The translations under genes were made by a program, and so were the position numbers. The notes under the pieces are model-generated. The model searched no databases. It saw nothing but the letters and a program-made list of their open reading frames with translations, and was not told the DNA's origin. From NCBI RefSeq assembly GCF_029946515.1, contig NZ_JARZHH010000015.1:1-64000 (forward strand): a DNA stretch of 64,000 nucleotides, in the 5' to 3' direction. Shown here piece after piece: positions 28,521 through 37,893 of this stretch. The DNA is from Polyangium sp. 6x1. Lineage in GTDB: Bacteria > Myxococcota_A > Polyangia > Polyangiales > Polyangiaceae. Within the stretch, counting starts at the first letter, position 1. Each line of letters begins with the position of its first letter.

Positions 28521-29732
28521 TCAATGGATGTCGGGCTTGCAGCCGAAGAAGATGTCGAGTTTGCCGTCCGGATCCGCCTGCACGACCTGGCAGGAGGCGG
28601 GGCAAAGCAAGATTTTTTGCGGCTTCTTCGGGTCGTCGTAATACCAGCCGGGGCCCACGCCGCAATCGGCGGCGCCCGTGGTCTGCGTGATCTCTTTCTC
28701 GATGCCCGCGCCGTTCGTGTGCTTGACCCAGGCCTTGTCGAGCTCGAGCGGGTCATTGCCCGACGGCTCGGGGACGACGTACTCGCAGGCGAGGGCCTTC
28801 GAGCGGATCTCGGTCATCTTTTGCGCGAACTGCGCGACGTTCGCGGTGACGTCGTACGATTTCATGGTCCCGCCAGCCGCGGCGATCTGGTCGAGGTTCA
28901 GGACGCTCGCGCCGTTGATGGCGACGACGTACGTCTCGACGCCGTTGTAATCGAGGGCGCTCTTCGCGAGGCCCGCGATGCTCGGGATGTCGTTCTGGTT
29001 GCCGGGGCAGCTATTGGGATCGCCGTCGCTGGCGAAGACCAGGATGACCTTGTGGTTCGGGTGCGCGTCCTTGTAGGCAGTCGCATTGAAGAGCGCGCCT
29101 TCGAGCGCGCCGTACATCGGCGTCGATCCGCCGTTCGGGCTCTCGCCGTTGATCGACTGGACGAGGGCCGGCGCGTTCCCGGGCAGGGCCCCGATCTGGA
29201 CGGAGAGGTCGTCGTAATGGTGGTAGTTGCAGACGAGCCCGTCCGGCGGGGCATCCACGGGGAAATACAGGATGCCGACGTTGATCCCCGCGGAAGCCGG
29301 ATCCTCCACGAATTGCTTGATCGCGGTCGTCGCGCCGTTCCAGTTCTGGCCGTACATGCTGCCGGAGCGGTCGAGCAGGATGACGAGATCGAGCTCGACG
29401 GGCTCGGCCTTCCCGCCGGTCTGGGCGCAGGCCTCTTCGCCCCCGCCGTCGCCATTCATCATGCCGCCGTCGAAATCGAACATGTCGCCACCCGTGCCGG
29501 TGGCGCCGCTCGGATCCGCGCCTCCGCTGCCACCCGTGCCGCTCGTCTCCGTCGCGCCGTTCGTGGCCTGACCGTCACGGTCCCCGGACGCGCTGCACGC
29601 GAGGCCGAGCGAGGCGACGCAGAGCGCCGCGAGGGCGCAGAGGGTCCTCTGGCTCGCGCCGCCGAAGGCGATCGGGCGCCCCCCATGTCCGACCTGCGTT
29701 GTGCTCGTAATGCGGGATGCGCGGAAAAACAT
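28521..29732 (-). CDS. VWA-domain lipoprotein
   Basis: 403 residues. N-terminal signal with lipobox LGLAC at ~43, then a Gly/Thr/Asp-rich linker (SGTGGSGGADPSG). The VWA fold follows: ILLDRSGSMYG supplies the DxSxS metal-adhesion motif, GGSTPMYGALEGAL the conserved Thr, and VFASDGDPNSC the distal Asp. The C-terminal ~90 residues hold paired Cys (LLCPASCQ). It probably binds a protein or surface ligand outside the cell. The ATG at 29732 has AGGAG 5 nt upstream. Divergent from the Cys-rich lipoprotein. Confidence 0.9.
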   Translation of the reverse strand: MFFRASRITSTTQVGHGGRPIAFGGASQRTLCALAALCVASLGLACSASGDRDGQATNGATETSGTGGSGGADPSGATGTGGDMFDFDGGMMNGDGGGEEACAQTGGKAEPVELDLVILLDRSGSMYGQNWNGATTAIKQFVEDPASAGINVGILYFPVDAPPDGLVCNYHHYDDLSVQIGALPGNAPALVQSINGESPNGGSTPMYGALEGALFNATAYKDAHPNHKVILVFASDGDPNSCPGNQNDIPSIAGLAKSALDYNGVETYVVAINGASVLNLDQIAAAGGTMKSYDVTANVAQFAQKMTEIRSKALACEYVVPEPSGNDPLELDKAWVKHTNGAGIEKEITQTTGAADCGVGPGWYYDDPKKPQKILLCPASCQVVQADPDGKLDIFFGCKPDIH

Positions 29733-30132
29733 GTTTACTCCTGGGAATCTGGAGAAGGACGACCCTCCGCTCGGTGCCTCATATCGATCGCCGATCGGGG
29801 AGCTTTGCGCCGCCGGAAGGCCGTGAACTCGAATCATTCGAGGCGCTCGGAGGGCGACGACGGAGCGAGATCGATGTATACGGCGCGGACGTGCGCGGCA
29901 AGCACCCACGAATGGATGGCTTTCGACGAGGGCATCGAAGGAGCGGCATTCGCCGAAATGATGGCCTTACGCAGTCCGGATCGCAATCGGGCGACGTCTG
30001 ATTGCGATCTCGAACGTTCAATTTGGAAAAACTGGTGCGTCGCGGCTACGCGCGCCGTTCCGGACAAGGGTGCGCCGCCGCGCCGCACGGGCGAGGATTC
30101 GTGCCTCGCCGCGGCAGAGAGGTGGGTCGACG
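29733..30132. other. Divergent intergenic region, 400 bp, no gene seen
   Basis: Separates two divergent lipoprotein genes. Base composition is visibly less GC-rich than the flanks, with several A/T-containing patches such as 30010-30032. Short open frames cross it without codon bias. Probably regulatory for both genes; no recognisable sigma-54 or strong sigma-70 element found. Confidence 0.6.
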
Positions 30133-31746
30133 ATGAGGGAATGGATGAATTGGGGGCGCATTCTCGCCGTGTCCGTGAGCTTCGTCGCCGCGGGCTGCGC
30201 GCGGCAGGCATCCGATGCCTCGCGCGGGGGGAGCGTTGGCAGCGGCGTCGGCGGCGAGAGCGGCGTGGGGGGCAGCGGCGATCCTGGCGACCCCTCCCTC
30301 GGCGCGATGGACTGCCCCGTGGATTGCTCGCTCATCGACACGCCGCCTTGCCTCGTGTCCGTCTGCGACGCGGAGACATCGCGCTGCGCCGTCGTCCCGC
30401 GCTCCGATGGGACCTCCTGCGAGGATGGCCTCTTCTGCACCGTGGGCGATAGTTGCCAGGGCGGCGTTTGCGTCGGGGGCGGGCCGAACCACTGCGGCAT
30501 CGAGGCCGCGACCTGCGCGGTCGTGACCTGCCACGAGGACACGGCCACCTGCGATGAAGGGCCCGCGCTCGACGGGGCGCCATGCGTGTCGAGCGACTCG
30601 TGCACGGTCTCTTCGACCTGCAAGGGCGGAGCCTGCGTCGGTGCGCCGAAGAGCTGCCACTTCGCGCCCGTGCCCGACGATTGTCACGTCGCGGTCTGCA
30701 ATCCCGCGACGGGCGGCTGCGAGCCCGTCCCCGGCAACGAGGGCCTCGCGTGCGAGCAAGGCGGCGACCCGTGCATGACGGGCAAGACCTGCGCCGCGGG
30801 GAGCTGCCAGGGGGGAGGCCCGAAAGACTGCGCGAGCGCCACCGACGACTGCAACACGGGCGTTTGCGATGCCGCCACGGGGGCGTGCGTGGGAATGCCG
30901 CTCGGCGAGGGCCTTTCGTGCAGCGAGGTTGCCGACGAGTGCAACACCGGGATGTGTGATGCGTTAGGTGTTTGTCAGAGAGTGCCCACGCCTGGCGTGG
31001 CCTGCGCGTCCGCCAAGAACGACTGCAACGAGGGTGTCTGCGACGCGGCGGGGGCCTGCGTGGGCGTGCCGGTCAACGAGGGCGGAGCCTGCGAGGATGG
31101 CAATGCGTGCACGCTGGGCGAGACGTGCTCGGGCGGGTCGTGTACGGGCGGCAAGGCCGAGGGGTACGTCGTCTACCTGCACGAGACGTTCGCGGACAAC
31201 GCGGCTGGCTGGACGCTCGAAGGCGAGTGGCAGATCGGCCCCGCGAAGGCCTCGCCGGGCAACGCGTCGCACGGCTCCGAGGATCCGGCCACGGACCGCA
31301 CCTCGACGGGGGACAACGGCATCGCGGGCGTGAACATCGGAGGATATGCGGCCGAGGCCGTTCACCCGCCGGAGTACCTCGTGAGCCCCGCGATCGATAC
31401 GAGCGGTACGGGCTCGTTGTGGCTCTCCTTCTACCGGTGGCTGAACAGCGATTACGGGCCGTACATGACGAACACCATCGACGTCTTCGACGGCAGCGCG
31501 TGGGTCTCCGTGTGGAACTCGGGTGGACCGCCGGCGCTGAAGGACGCGTCGTGGACGCTCATGACGTACGACCTCACGCCGTACCGCAATCCGGCGCTGC
31601 GCGTGCGCTTCGGCTTCGAGGTGGGCAACGGCGGCGTGTTCACGGTCTCGGGGTGGAACCTCGACGACGTGACGATCGCGAACGCGGTTTGCGAGGTGGC
31701 GACCCCGCCCGCGCCGGAGCCTGCGCCCTCCTCCGCGACGTACTGA
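30133..31746 (+). CDS. Cys-rich repeat lipoprotein with C-terminal lectin-like domain
   Basis: 537 residues. Signal MREWMNWGRILAVSVSFVAAGC with lipobox AAGC, then a Gly/Ser linker. Residues ~60-350 are a run of about seven Cys-rich units of ~40 residues, each with CxxGVCDAATGACVG-like core and SCxGGxC-like knots, probably disulfide-braced. Residues ~360-520 form a beta domain (YLHETFADNAAGWTLEGEWQIG, WLSFYRWLNSDYG, GWNLDDVTI) like the jelly-roll domains of secreted myxobacterial proteins. Likely surface adhesion or ligand binding; inferred. An ATG at 30145 is an alternative start. Confidence 0.85.
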   Translation: MREWMNWGRILAVSVSFVAAGCARQASDASRGGSVGSGVGGESGVGGSGDPGDPSLGAMDCPVDCSLIDTPPCLVSVCDAETSRCAVVPRSDGTSCEDGLFCTVGDSCQGGVCVGGGPNHCGIEAATCAVVTCHEDTATCDEGPALDGAPCVSSDSCTVSSTCKGGACVGAPKSCHFAPVPDDCHVAVCNPATGGCEPVPGNEGLACEQGGDPCMTGKTCAAGSCQGGGPKDCASATDDCNTGVCDAATGACVGMPLGEGLSCSEVADECNTGMCDALGVCQRVPTPGVACASAKNDCNEGVCDAAGACVGVPVNEGGACEDGNACTLGETCSGGSCTGGKAEGYVVYLHETFADNAAGWTLEGEWQIGPAKASPGNASHGSEDPATDRTSTGDNGIAGVNIGGYAAEAVHPPEYLVSPAIDTSGTGSLWLSFYRWLNSDYGPYMTNTIDVFDGSAWVSVWNSGGPPALKDASWTLMTYDLTPYRNPALRVRFGFEVGNGGVFTVSGWNLDDVTIANAVCEVATPPAPEPAPSSATY

Positions 31747-31823
31747 CGGGGCGTTTGTCGGGGGGCGCCTGGGCGAAGGAATTCGTGCTGTACGTGTTCC
31801 CTCGCCCGGGTATCATGCCGCCC

Positions 31824-32183
31824 ATGATTGACCACATCTCGATCGGCGTTCGTGACCTGGAGAAGAGCAAGGCATTTTACGCGGCGGCCCTCGCGCCCCT
31901 CGGATATGCGGTGATGATGGAGTTCCCCGGCGTGGCCGGGCTCGGGGAAAAGGGCAAACCCGATTTCTGGCTCGGCGCGGGGGAGGGGGGCTCGCGCCAG
32001 CACGTCGCGTTCGTGGCCACGGATCGCGCGACGGTCGACGCGTTTTACGAGGCCGCGATCCGCGCCGGAGGCAAGGACAACGGCAAACCCGGGATCCGCG
32101 CGATGTACCACCCGAATTACTACGGCGCATTCGTGCTGGACCCGGACGGGCACAACATCGAGGCGGTCTGTCACACGCCTTGA
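31824..32183 (+). CDS. VOC-family (glyoxalase/bleomycin-resistance-like) protein
   Basis: 119 residues, one complete VOC unit: MIDHISIGVRDLEKSKAFYAAAL at the start, FVATDRATVDAFYEAAI in the middle, and FVLDPDGHNIEAV at the end with the usual metal-ligand Glu. Single-domain members bind small molecules or act as lyases/isomerases as dimers; substrate unknown. An ATG at 31815 would add three residues. It follows the Cys-rich lipoprotein by 77 nt. Confidence 0.88.
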   Translation: MIDHISIGVRDLEKSKAFYAAALAPLGYAVMMEFPGVAGLGEKGKPDFWLGAGEGGSRQHVAFVATDRATVDAFYEAAIRAGGKDNGKPGIRAMYHPNYYGAFVLDPDGHNIEAVCHTP

Positions 32184-32523
32184 AGCGCGTCGGACGGCGC
32201 GGAGGCGCTTGACTCGTCCCCGTCCTCTTGGAAGGGGCCGCCCGAGGTCCCTCCGCGCGGCGCTCCCCGAGGGACGGACGCCCCGAACGCGCCTTCGGCG
32301 GCCCCGTCCACGGGACAGCGTGCGCTGGAGAGGGCTCCGCGCCGTCCTTCCCGAGGGACCGGCGTGACGAGGGCGCCCCCCGCCACGCCGTCCCCAGGGA
32401 CGCCGGCACGAACGGCGTCTCTGCGCCGTCCTTCCCGAGGGACGGGCGTGACGAAGGGATCTCGGGTGCTTGCGGGGAGGAGAACGGCGCGCGTCGTGCC
32501 GCGCTCGGGCGCGCCGTGCAGGA
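32184..32523. repeat. Degenerate tandem repeat, about 40-nt period, in a gene-free gap
   Basis: Five copies of a GTCC...GGGAC inverted repeat occur at about 32264, 32305, 32344, 32390 and 32428, spacing 38-46 nt. The copies at 32344-32359 and 32428-32443 are identical over GTCCTTCCCGAGGGAC and share flanks (GCGCC before, GGCGTGACGA after). The tract fills the convergent gap between the VOC gene and the next gene. An open frame on the minus strand crosses it but has no start signal of its own. Confidence 0.7.
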
Positions 32524-33201
32524 TCAGGGGCTCTCGTTCTTCTTCGTGTCCTTCCGCCGCTTGCGGAAGGGCTTGAAGAACCGATCCACCATCTTCGGGT
32601 TCGACGCGTAGACCGTCGTGAGCGCGCCTTCGAGCTTCTTGTACTCCTCGCGCCACGCCGCCATGAGCGCGGGGATGCGCTTCTCCTCCAGGAAATCGAG
32701 CGCCTTCTCGGTCTCGGTCAGCGCCGCGTCGGCGGTCACGACGTTCGCGCGCGAGGCGGTGAGCTTCGGCTCCCAGGACGCGACGACCTCGCCGATCTCG
32801 GGGTCGTTCTTGTCCTCGGCCATGGCTTCGAGCATTTGCCCGACCTGCTCGGGCTCCTCCTTGCGGGGCTCGGCGGTCGTCACGTCACGCAGGCCGGTCT
32901 TGAAGTAACGGCGGTACTTGGGGTGCTCGCGGTTTTTCCGGACCGCGCCGAGGAGCTGGAGCTCGAAGTTTTCGACGTCGGCGTCGCAATCGCCGTCGCG
33001 CGCATCGAGGACCGCGCTCTTGCGCTGCCGCTCCTCCTCCAGGTCGTCGCGCTCGCGCAGCGTCTTCTTGAGCTCGTCGTGAACGGCCAAGAGGGCTGCT
33101 TCGAGCCCCGCGGCCTTCTTGTCGGCGGCGACGCGCCCCGTCGCATAGGCGCTCTTCGGGAGATACCCCTCCGGAGGGGTGTCTTGGGTGGGCATGTCCA
33201 T
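32524..33201 (-). CDS. Hypothetical coiled-coil protein
   Basis: 225 residues, mostly charged helix: KAAGLEAALLAVHDELKKTLRERDDLEEERQRKS, RANVVTADAALTETEKALDFLEEKR. No signal peptide, membrane span or known motif. Two regions of heptad-like leucines suggest a coiled-coil dimer. The tail is basic (RFFKPFRKRRKDTKK). The ATG at 33201 has AGGAGG 10 nt upstream. Function not recognised. Confidence 0.75.
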   Translation of the reverse strand: MDMPTQDTPPEGYLPKSAYATGRVAADKKAAGLEAALLAVHDELKKTLRERDDLEEERQRKSAVLDARDGDCDADVENFELQLLGAVRKNREHPKYRRYFKTGLRDVTTAEPRKEEPEQVGQMLEAMAEDKNDPEIGEVVASWEPKLTASRANVVTADAALTETEKALDFLEEKRIPALMAAWREEYKKLEGALTTVYASNPKMVDRFFKPFRKRRKDTKKNESP

Positions 33202-33311
33202 GAAAAGGGGTCCTCCTGATTCGGGGCGCGTAGCATGGAGTCCGCGAAGCGTGAAGACGCGGCGTACACACCACGTTGACGGACTTCGAGGTATCTGATC
33301 GCATTTCGGTC

Positions 33312-34031
33312 ATGTCGTTCCCGCGCATGAGAAGGCTCCTCTCGTTCGGGATCCTCGGTTGCGCGACGACGGCGCTCGTGCCGCTCGGCTGTGGGGCCAC
33401 GGTCAGACCCCTGGCGCAACAGGACGACCGCCCGCGCGTGCCGGACGCCACCGCGGAGCGCCTACGAGCGTGCGTCGATGAGTTCGGTGGTGACCTTCGC
33501 GGCGGGTACTACACGTTCGACTACACGGTGAAGGTCGACGAGGAGGGCCGGGTGGTCGATGTGGAGTCCAAGGGCGTGCCGCACGCAGATCTCGCAGGGT
33601 GCACCCGGATCGCGCTGCGAGGCATGACCGTCTCGGAGGAGCTGCTCAGGGTGCGCAAGCTTCGCCTGTCCGAGTCCTCCGCTCCCGCGAACGGGGAGAC
33701 GCCGGCCGAGCGTGGGCTCGTCGGGCACCCCGGGGTGCTCGTAGCCGTGGCGCTCGCCCTCGCCGACCTCATCATTGAAGCGGGCCCCATCGTCATCGTG
33801 ATCGCCGCGTCGGTGGAGCTAGGCAAGTCGGATATTGCGGAGGTGGCGCGGAAGAAGAAGAAGAAGGACCCGTGTCAAGAGCCCCTGAACGACTGCCTCG
33901 ACTCGGCTCGACAAAGCAAAGACGGGGGTAAGTGGAAACATTCAATATGCTTGGCATGCCATGAGCAGTGTAGGGGGAGCGGCAAATGGCCCGACGGAAT
34001 CATGATGTCCAAGTGGGAGAGCTGTAAATGA
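33312..34031 (+). CDS. Lipoprotein with Cys-rich C-terminal domain, candidate toxin-like
   Basis: 239 residues. Signal and lipobox VPLGC; residues ~45-120 resemble a small TonB-C/AgmX-like beta domain (YYTFDYTVKVDEEGRVVDVES, GCTRIALRGM). A hydrophobic stretch (GVLVAVALALADLII, PIVIVIAAS) and a basic KKKKK run precede a ~45-residue tail with six Cys (DPCQEPLNDC, SICLACHEQC, WESC). Over the tail the DNA becomes much less GC-rich than the rest of the gene. The stop overlaps the next start (ATGA). The layout resembles polymorphic-toxin carriers with an exchangeable C-terminus; this is inference. Confidence 0.72.
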   Translation: MSFPRMRRLLSFGILGCATTALVPLGCGATVRPLAQQDDRPRVPDATAERLRACVDEFGGDLRGGYYTFDYTVKVDEEGRVVDVESKGVPHADLAGCTRIALRGMTVSEELLRVRKLRLSESSAPANGETPAERGLVGHPGVLVAVALALADLIIEAGPIVIVIAASVELGKSDIAEVARKKKKKDPCQEPLNDCLDSARQSKDGGKWKHSICLACHEQCRGSGKWPDGIMMSKWESCK

Positions 34032-34615
34032 GAGACAATTTGGGAGCGCGCCGAGAGATGGAGGGGGACGAGCTAGCTTTCTGCAACGCCGCAGGCCGCC
34101 TCTTGGTCAAGTCTATGGATGAGGAGCGAAGCTTTGCCGAGTCCGTGGACGACTTACGCCGGCTCGAAGCGGAGTTCGTGGCCCGCGCAGGCGACGATGA
34201 ATGGGACGTGCGCGAGACGAGGCGACGCATCGCCGAGCTCATCCTCAACGTGGCGCTATCGAAGCGCCCCCCCCTCGAGGTCTGCCGCGAGGCCTGGAAG
34301 GACATCGTTCGCCTCGGCTTCTCGGGCAAGGACCGAGAATACGTGATGGCCTGGTTCTTCGCGGATTGCTGTCGGTACGACGAGAACCCCGAGGAGGGGC
34401 TCGCCGTGCTAGAGCCGCTCGTCGCCGAGCTCGAGCGAGGGCTCGAAGAAGCGAGGGCGACGCAGAGCTCGACGGAATACCACGAATACCACCTCGGACC
34501 TCTGCGGAAGCTCCGTGACGAGCTCCTGGCCCAACGAAGGGGCGAACCAATCCCGGGGAAAAGCACGCGGCGGAGCGACGACGAGGCGCCCGGCAGCACC
34601 CCGGAAGACGAGTGA
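34028..34615 (+). CDS. Hypothetical protein, candidate immunity partner of the upstream lipoprotein
   Basis: 195 residues, soluble and helical, with no known domain (RRRIAELILNVALSKRPPLEVC, EYVMAWFFADCCRYDENPEEGLAVLEPLVAELER). It starts in ATGA overlap with the preceding gene, so translation is coupled. The first ~35 codons use A/T-ending codons (CTA, GCT, TCT, TTA) more than neighbours, continuing the composition break. A cytoplasmic acidic protein made together with a Cys-rich exported one fits an immunity role, but there is no direct sequence proof. Confidence 0.68.
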   Translation: MRDNLGARREMEGDELAFCNAAGRLLVKSMDEERSFAESVDDLRRLEAEFVARAGDDEWDVRETRRRIAELILNVALSKRPPLEVCREAWKDIVRLGFSGKDREYVMAWFFADCCRYDENPEEGLAVLEPLVAELERGLEEARATQSSTEYHEYHLGPLRKLRDELLAQRRGEPIPGKSTRRSDDEAPGSTPEDE

Positions 34616-34708
34616 ATCGAAGCGTTCCGCGATGAGCTCGCGAAGGGAGGAAACGTATTCGGCGCAGCCAAGGGGCGGCGAGGCGTCGACCCGAGGACCG
34701 GCAGCGAA

Positions 34709-36121
34709 TCAGCGTTCGCCGCAGCAGCGCTTGTACTTTTTCCCGCTGCCGCAGGGGCACGGCGCGCTTCGCGCGGGGCCCGTCTGCTGCTCCTTCGCCT
34801 CCGCCGCGCGGACGTCCTTCAGCCTGCGGCGGTCCTGGCGCAGGAGCGCGAGCGCGTAGTCCGGCTCGAAGGGGGCGCGGACGGCGGCGATGTAATCGGC
34901 GGGCAGGTAGAGCTCCTCGGGCTTCGCGCGCGCGAGCCATGGGAGCGACATGATCATCACGGTCAGGAGCTCCCGGTCTGCCAGGTAGCACCCATCGATG
35001 AGGAGCAGGGCGCTGCGCGCGAGGTCCCGCGGCGCGTCCGCGGCGGCCTTGAAATGGTAGGGCGACGAGGAAGGGGCACGTTTTCCGAGGGTGACCGCGA
35101 AATCGGCTCCGATCCTCGCGAGCCGGGTGGGGAGATCCGTCGGGTCCTCGTCGTCGGAAAGGAAGACGTTCGTGAGCGCCCTGCGCACCGACGCGAGGTG
35201 GCTCCTGCCCTCCGGCACGGGGACGCTCGGTGAGAGCGCTTCTCTCACCTCCGCGCGCAGCGCCGGGTAGCGGAGGCCGATCGCCGCGAACGTGAACACG
35301 CTGTCGGCGACTTCGATGACGTTCGCGGCCTCCTCATGCGCCTTCTTGTAGTACGGGAACAGATGGTCACCGAGGCGCGCCGCACCCCAGAGGCCGCGGA
35401 GCGCGTTGCCGACCAATCCCTGCGAGACGGCGGGGCGCGCGTAGGCGAGCCCTGACATGGCCTTGCGCGCGGACGCCGGCAGCTCCTGATAGGGCGCCAT
35501 GCCGTCCATCGCGGCGAGCACCGACAGATGCCCGAGCGTCCACGTCCGGCACCAGAGCCCGTGCAGCGTCTCGTCCCAGCGCCGGTGCAGCTTGCCGTTC
35601 TTCGGCACCTCGCGGAGCAGGAGATCGCGCAGGTGGTCGATCGCCTTGGCCTCCTCGATCATCCACTTGAAGAGCTCGAGGGCGAGGAACGGTTGCCACA
35701 CGGCGATGCCCTCGAATTGCTCGCGCGTGAGCCACTGCCCTCGCTCGTAGAGCGCGCGCATGAGCTCCGTCGCGTTGCCCGTCGAGTTGAGGAAGCGGTT
35801 CGTGCGCTCGCGCCACGTGATGACCTTCTCCGTGATCGCGTCGAGCTGCTCCCGCGTGATGACGTGGCGGTCCCTGACACCCATGCCCGCGCCGAGGCAC
35901 GTGACGAACTTGCCGTCGCGCGTGACGATGAGGAACGGGCCCTTCTCGGGATCCGCGAGCGAGATGGCCACGCGCTCCATGCCCTCCGGGACACGCGCGG
36001 CGTTCAGGATGTGTCGCAGGAGCGGATCGTCGCGGTAGAGCGAGAGGGCGACGTCGAGGTGCGGCACCGAGAGCCGGTCGAGCCGGGAGAGGAAGTGATG
36101 CGCGTGCCCGGTGAGGGTCAT
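34709..36121 (-). CDS. SEC-C motif protein, otherwise hypothetical
   Basis: 470 residues. The last ~20 residues hold a SEC-C zinc motif, CPCGSGKKYKRCCG, as found at the end of SecA and many unrelated proteins, where it binds zinc and partner proteins. The remaining ~450 residues are helical with no family that I recognise (FLALELFKWMIEEAKAIDHLRDLL, GLWGAARLGDHLFPYYKKAHEEAANVIEVADS). Soluble. ATG at 36121 is preferred to TTG at 36139. Role unknown. Confidence 0.8.
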   Translation of the reverse strand: MTLTGHAHHFLSRLDRLSVPHLDVALSLYRDDPLLRHILNAARVPEGMERVAISLADPEKGPFLIVTRDGKFVTCLGAGMGVRDRHVITREQLDAITEKVITWRERTNRFLNSTGNATELMRALYERGQWLTREQFEGIAVWQPFLALELFKWMIEEAKAIDHLRDLLLREVPKNGKLHRRWDETLHGLWCRTWTLGHLSVLAAMDGMAPYQELPASARKAMSGLAYARPAVSQGLVGNALRGLWGAARLGDHLFPYYKKAHEEAANVIEVADSVFTFAAIGLRYPALRAEVREALSPSVPVPEGRSHLASVRRALTNVFLSDDEDPTDLPTRLARIGADFAVTLGKRAPSSSPYHFKAAADAPRDLARSALLLIDGCYLADRELLTVMIMSLPWLARAKPEELYLPADYIAAVRAPFEPDYALALLRQDRRRLKDVRAAEAKEQQTGPARSAPCPCGSGKKYKRCCGER

Positions 36122-36152
36122 GCGAAGCGCCCTGGGCAAGCGTGGATTTCGA

Positions 36153-36818
36153 TCAGGGGCCCTCGGCGACGTACGGCTCGAGGGCGCGGATGATCGCGGC
36201 GGTGACGGAGTCGACGTCGCCGTTGCCGTTGACGTGCACGAGCCGCTCGCTGCCGATGATGGCTTCGGCTTCGAGGTAGGCGCGGGCGAGGCGGGCCTGG
36301 AGCTCCGGCTCCTCGAAGAGCTCGCTCGCGCCGCCGCGCGCTCGCCTGCGTTGCGCGGCGATCTCCGGATCGACGTCCACGACGACCGTGATGTCGGGCT
36401 TCAGGGCGTGGCGGTTGCAGTGGCGGATCCAGGCGATCATGTCGGCGCGCGCGCCCTCGTCTTCGATGCCGATCGACTGGTAGATGATGCTCGAGAGCTC
36501 GTAGCGATCCGAGATGACCACGTATCCGTCGCGCAGGTGCGGGGCGACCTCGGTCTCGATGTGATCGAGCCGGTCGGCCGCGAAGAGCAGCGCCATCGTG
36601 GTGTCGCGGTGCCTCGACGGCAGGTTCACGCGCTGGGTGAGCACGAGCCGGAGGAGCGAGCCCATCGGGCCCCCGCTCGGCTCGCGCGTGACGTGCGCGA
36701 GCCTGCGCCGTCCGCGCAAAAACGAGCCGTAGCGCACGGCTTGCGTCGTGGTCCCCGCGCCGTCGATGCCTTCGAAGACGACGAACAGCCCGTCGTTTCC
36801 GTCCTCGGCTTCACGCAT
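36153..36818 (-). CDS. tmk: Thymidylate kinase
   Basis: 221 residues, normal length. Makes dTDP from dTMP. Recognised by [16 protein letters not shown] at the N-terminus, the ERP-like REPSGGPMG, the [15 protein letters not shown] block and [14 protein letters not shown]. The P-loop reads [10 protein letters not shown]: the Lys normally found before the Thr is Thr here. The gene overlaps the end of panC by 8 nt, so the two are coupled. Confidence 0.92.
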   Translation of the reverse strand: MREAEDGNDGLFVVFEGIDGAGTTTQAVRYGSFLRGRRRLAHVTREPSGGPMGSLLRLVLTQRVNLPSRHRDTTMALLFAADRLDHIETEVAPHLRDGYVVISDRYELSSIIYQSIGIEDEGARADMIAWIRHCNRHALKPDITVVVDVDPEIAAQRRRARGGASELFEEPELQARLARAYLEAEAIIGSERLVHVNGNGDVDSVTAAIIRALEPYVAEGP

Positions 36819-37773
36819 GGCGTCCTTCGTTTCCTTCCTTCGTTGCGACAGCGTCGTGGGGGTTTGGGGGCGTAGCTCCGCTCGCCGGAGCGGAGCCCCC
36901 AAGCGTCGACTCGGGGATGGGATCCTCGCCGAGCACCAGGTTGTCGATGAGCCGCGCGCCGCCGATGCGGACGGCGAGCGCGAGGAGCACGCGATCCTGC
37001 GTGCGCTCCTCGGGACCGAGCACGGTGAGCGTATCCGCGTCGGCCACGTCCACGTAGTCGATCGAGCTCGCGACGGGCGCGACGTGGCCGCGCGCGAGCG
37101 CGGTGAGCATGCCGGCGCGACGCTCCCCCGTGGCGAACGCGCGCGCCGCGGCCGAGAGACCTCGCGGGATGGCGAGCGCTTGCGCCCGCGCCTCCGCCGA
37201 GAGGTATGCGTTGCGCGATGACATCGCGAGCCCGTCTGGCTCGCGCACGGTCCGCACGCCTTGCACCTCGACGGGCAGGAAGAGATCCCGCGTGAAGCGC
37301 TCGATCACCTTGAGCTGCTGGTAGTCCTTGCGGCCGAAGAGCGCGAGGGAAGGTCCTACGAGCGCGAACAATTTCGTCACGACCGTGGCGACGCCCTCGA
37401 AGTGGCCGGGCCGGTGCGCGCCGCAGAGGCCCGCGGCCGTGGCGCCGACGTGCACGCGCGTCTCGTCGCCGGGCGGGTACATGTCGGCGGGGGAGGGCGC
37501 GAAGATGCCGTGCGCGCCCGCCTCCGCGCACTTCTTCGCGTCGGCCTCGAGGTCGCGCGGGTACCGGGCGAAATCCTCGTTCGGGCCGAACTGCGTGGGG
37601 TTCACGAAGATCGAGACGACGACGAAATCGGCGCGCTTGCGTGCCTCTTCGATCAGCGCCTGATGGCCGCGGTGCAAGGCGCCCATCGTGGGAACGAGGC
37701 CGACGCGCGCGCCGCGCAGCCGCGCCTCGTCACACGCACGCCGGAAGTCGAGAGGTGCGCGCCAGATCTCCAT
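36811..37773 (-). CDS. panC: Pantothenate synthetase (pantoate-beta-alanine ligase)
   Basis: 320 residues. Joins pantoate and beta-alanine with ATP in CoA synthesis. Diagnostic blocks: [15 protein letters not shown] (nucleotide-binding HxGH), [34 protein letters not shown] and the KMSKS-like MSSRNAYLS. The C-terminus is ~30 residues longer than usual and Pro/Ala-rich. ATG 37773 begins [10 protein letters not shown]. Divergent from ppk1; ends inside the tmk start region (8-nt overlap). Confidence 0.94.
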   Translation of the reverse strand: MEIWRAPLDFRRACDEARLRGARVGLVPTMGALHRGHQALIEEARKRADFVVVSIFVNPTQFGPNEDFARYPRDLEADAKKCAEAGAHGIFAPSPADMYPPGDETRVHVGATAAGLCGAHRPGHFEGVATVVTKLFALVGPSLALFGRKDYQQLKVIERFTRDLFLPVEVQGVRTVREPDGLAMSSRNAYLSAEARAQALAIPRGLSAAARAFATGERRAGMLTALARGHVAPVASSIDYVDVADADTLTVLGPEERTQDRVLLALAVRIGGARLIDNLVLGEDPIPESTLGGSAPASGATPPNPHDAVATKEGNEGRHA

Positions 37774-37893
37774 GGCGCGCCACGCTAGCAGAAAGCGCAG
37801 GCCGCAAGGAGGCGGGCGAACTCCGCGGCCTTCGCCTCCTCTTCGGGTCGATCGACTGACCCAAGCGATCGGGTAGGCTAGACTGAAATCATC

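Noticed and set aside
32171-32656. Minus-strand frame with repeated T-P-V-P-R-E-G units
   Set aside because: The periodicity comes from the DNA tandem repeat, the frame overlaps the end of the gene at 32524 in another frame and has no ribosome-binding site.
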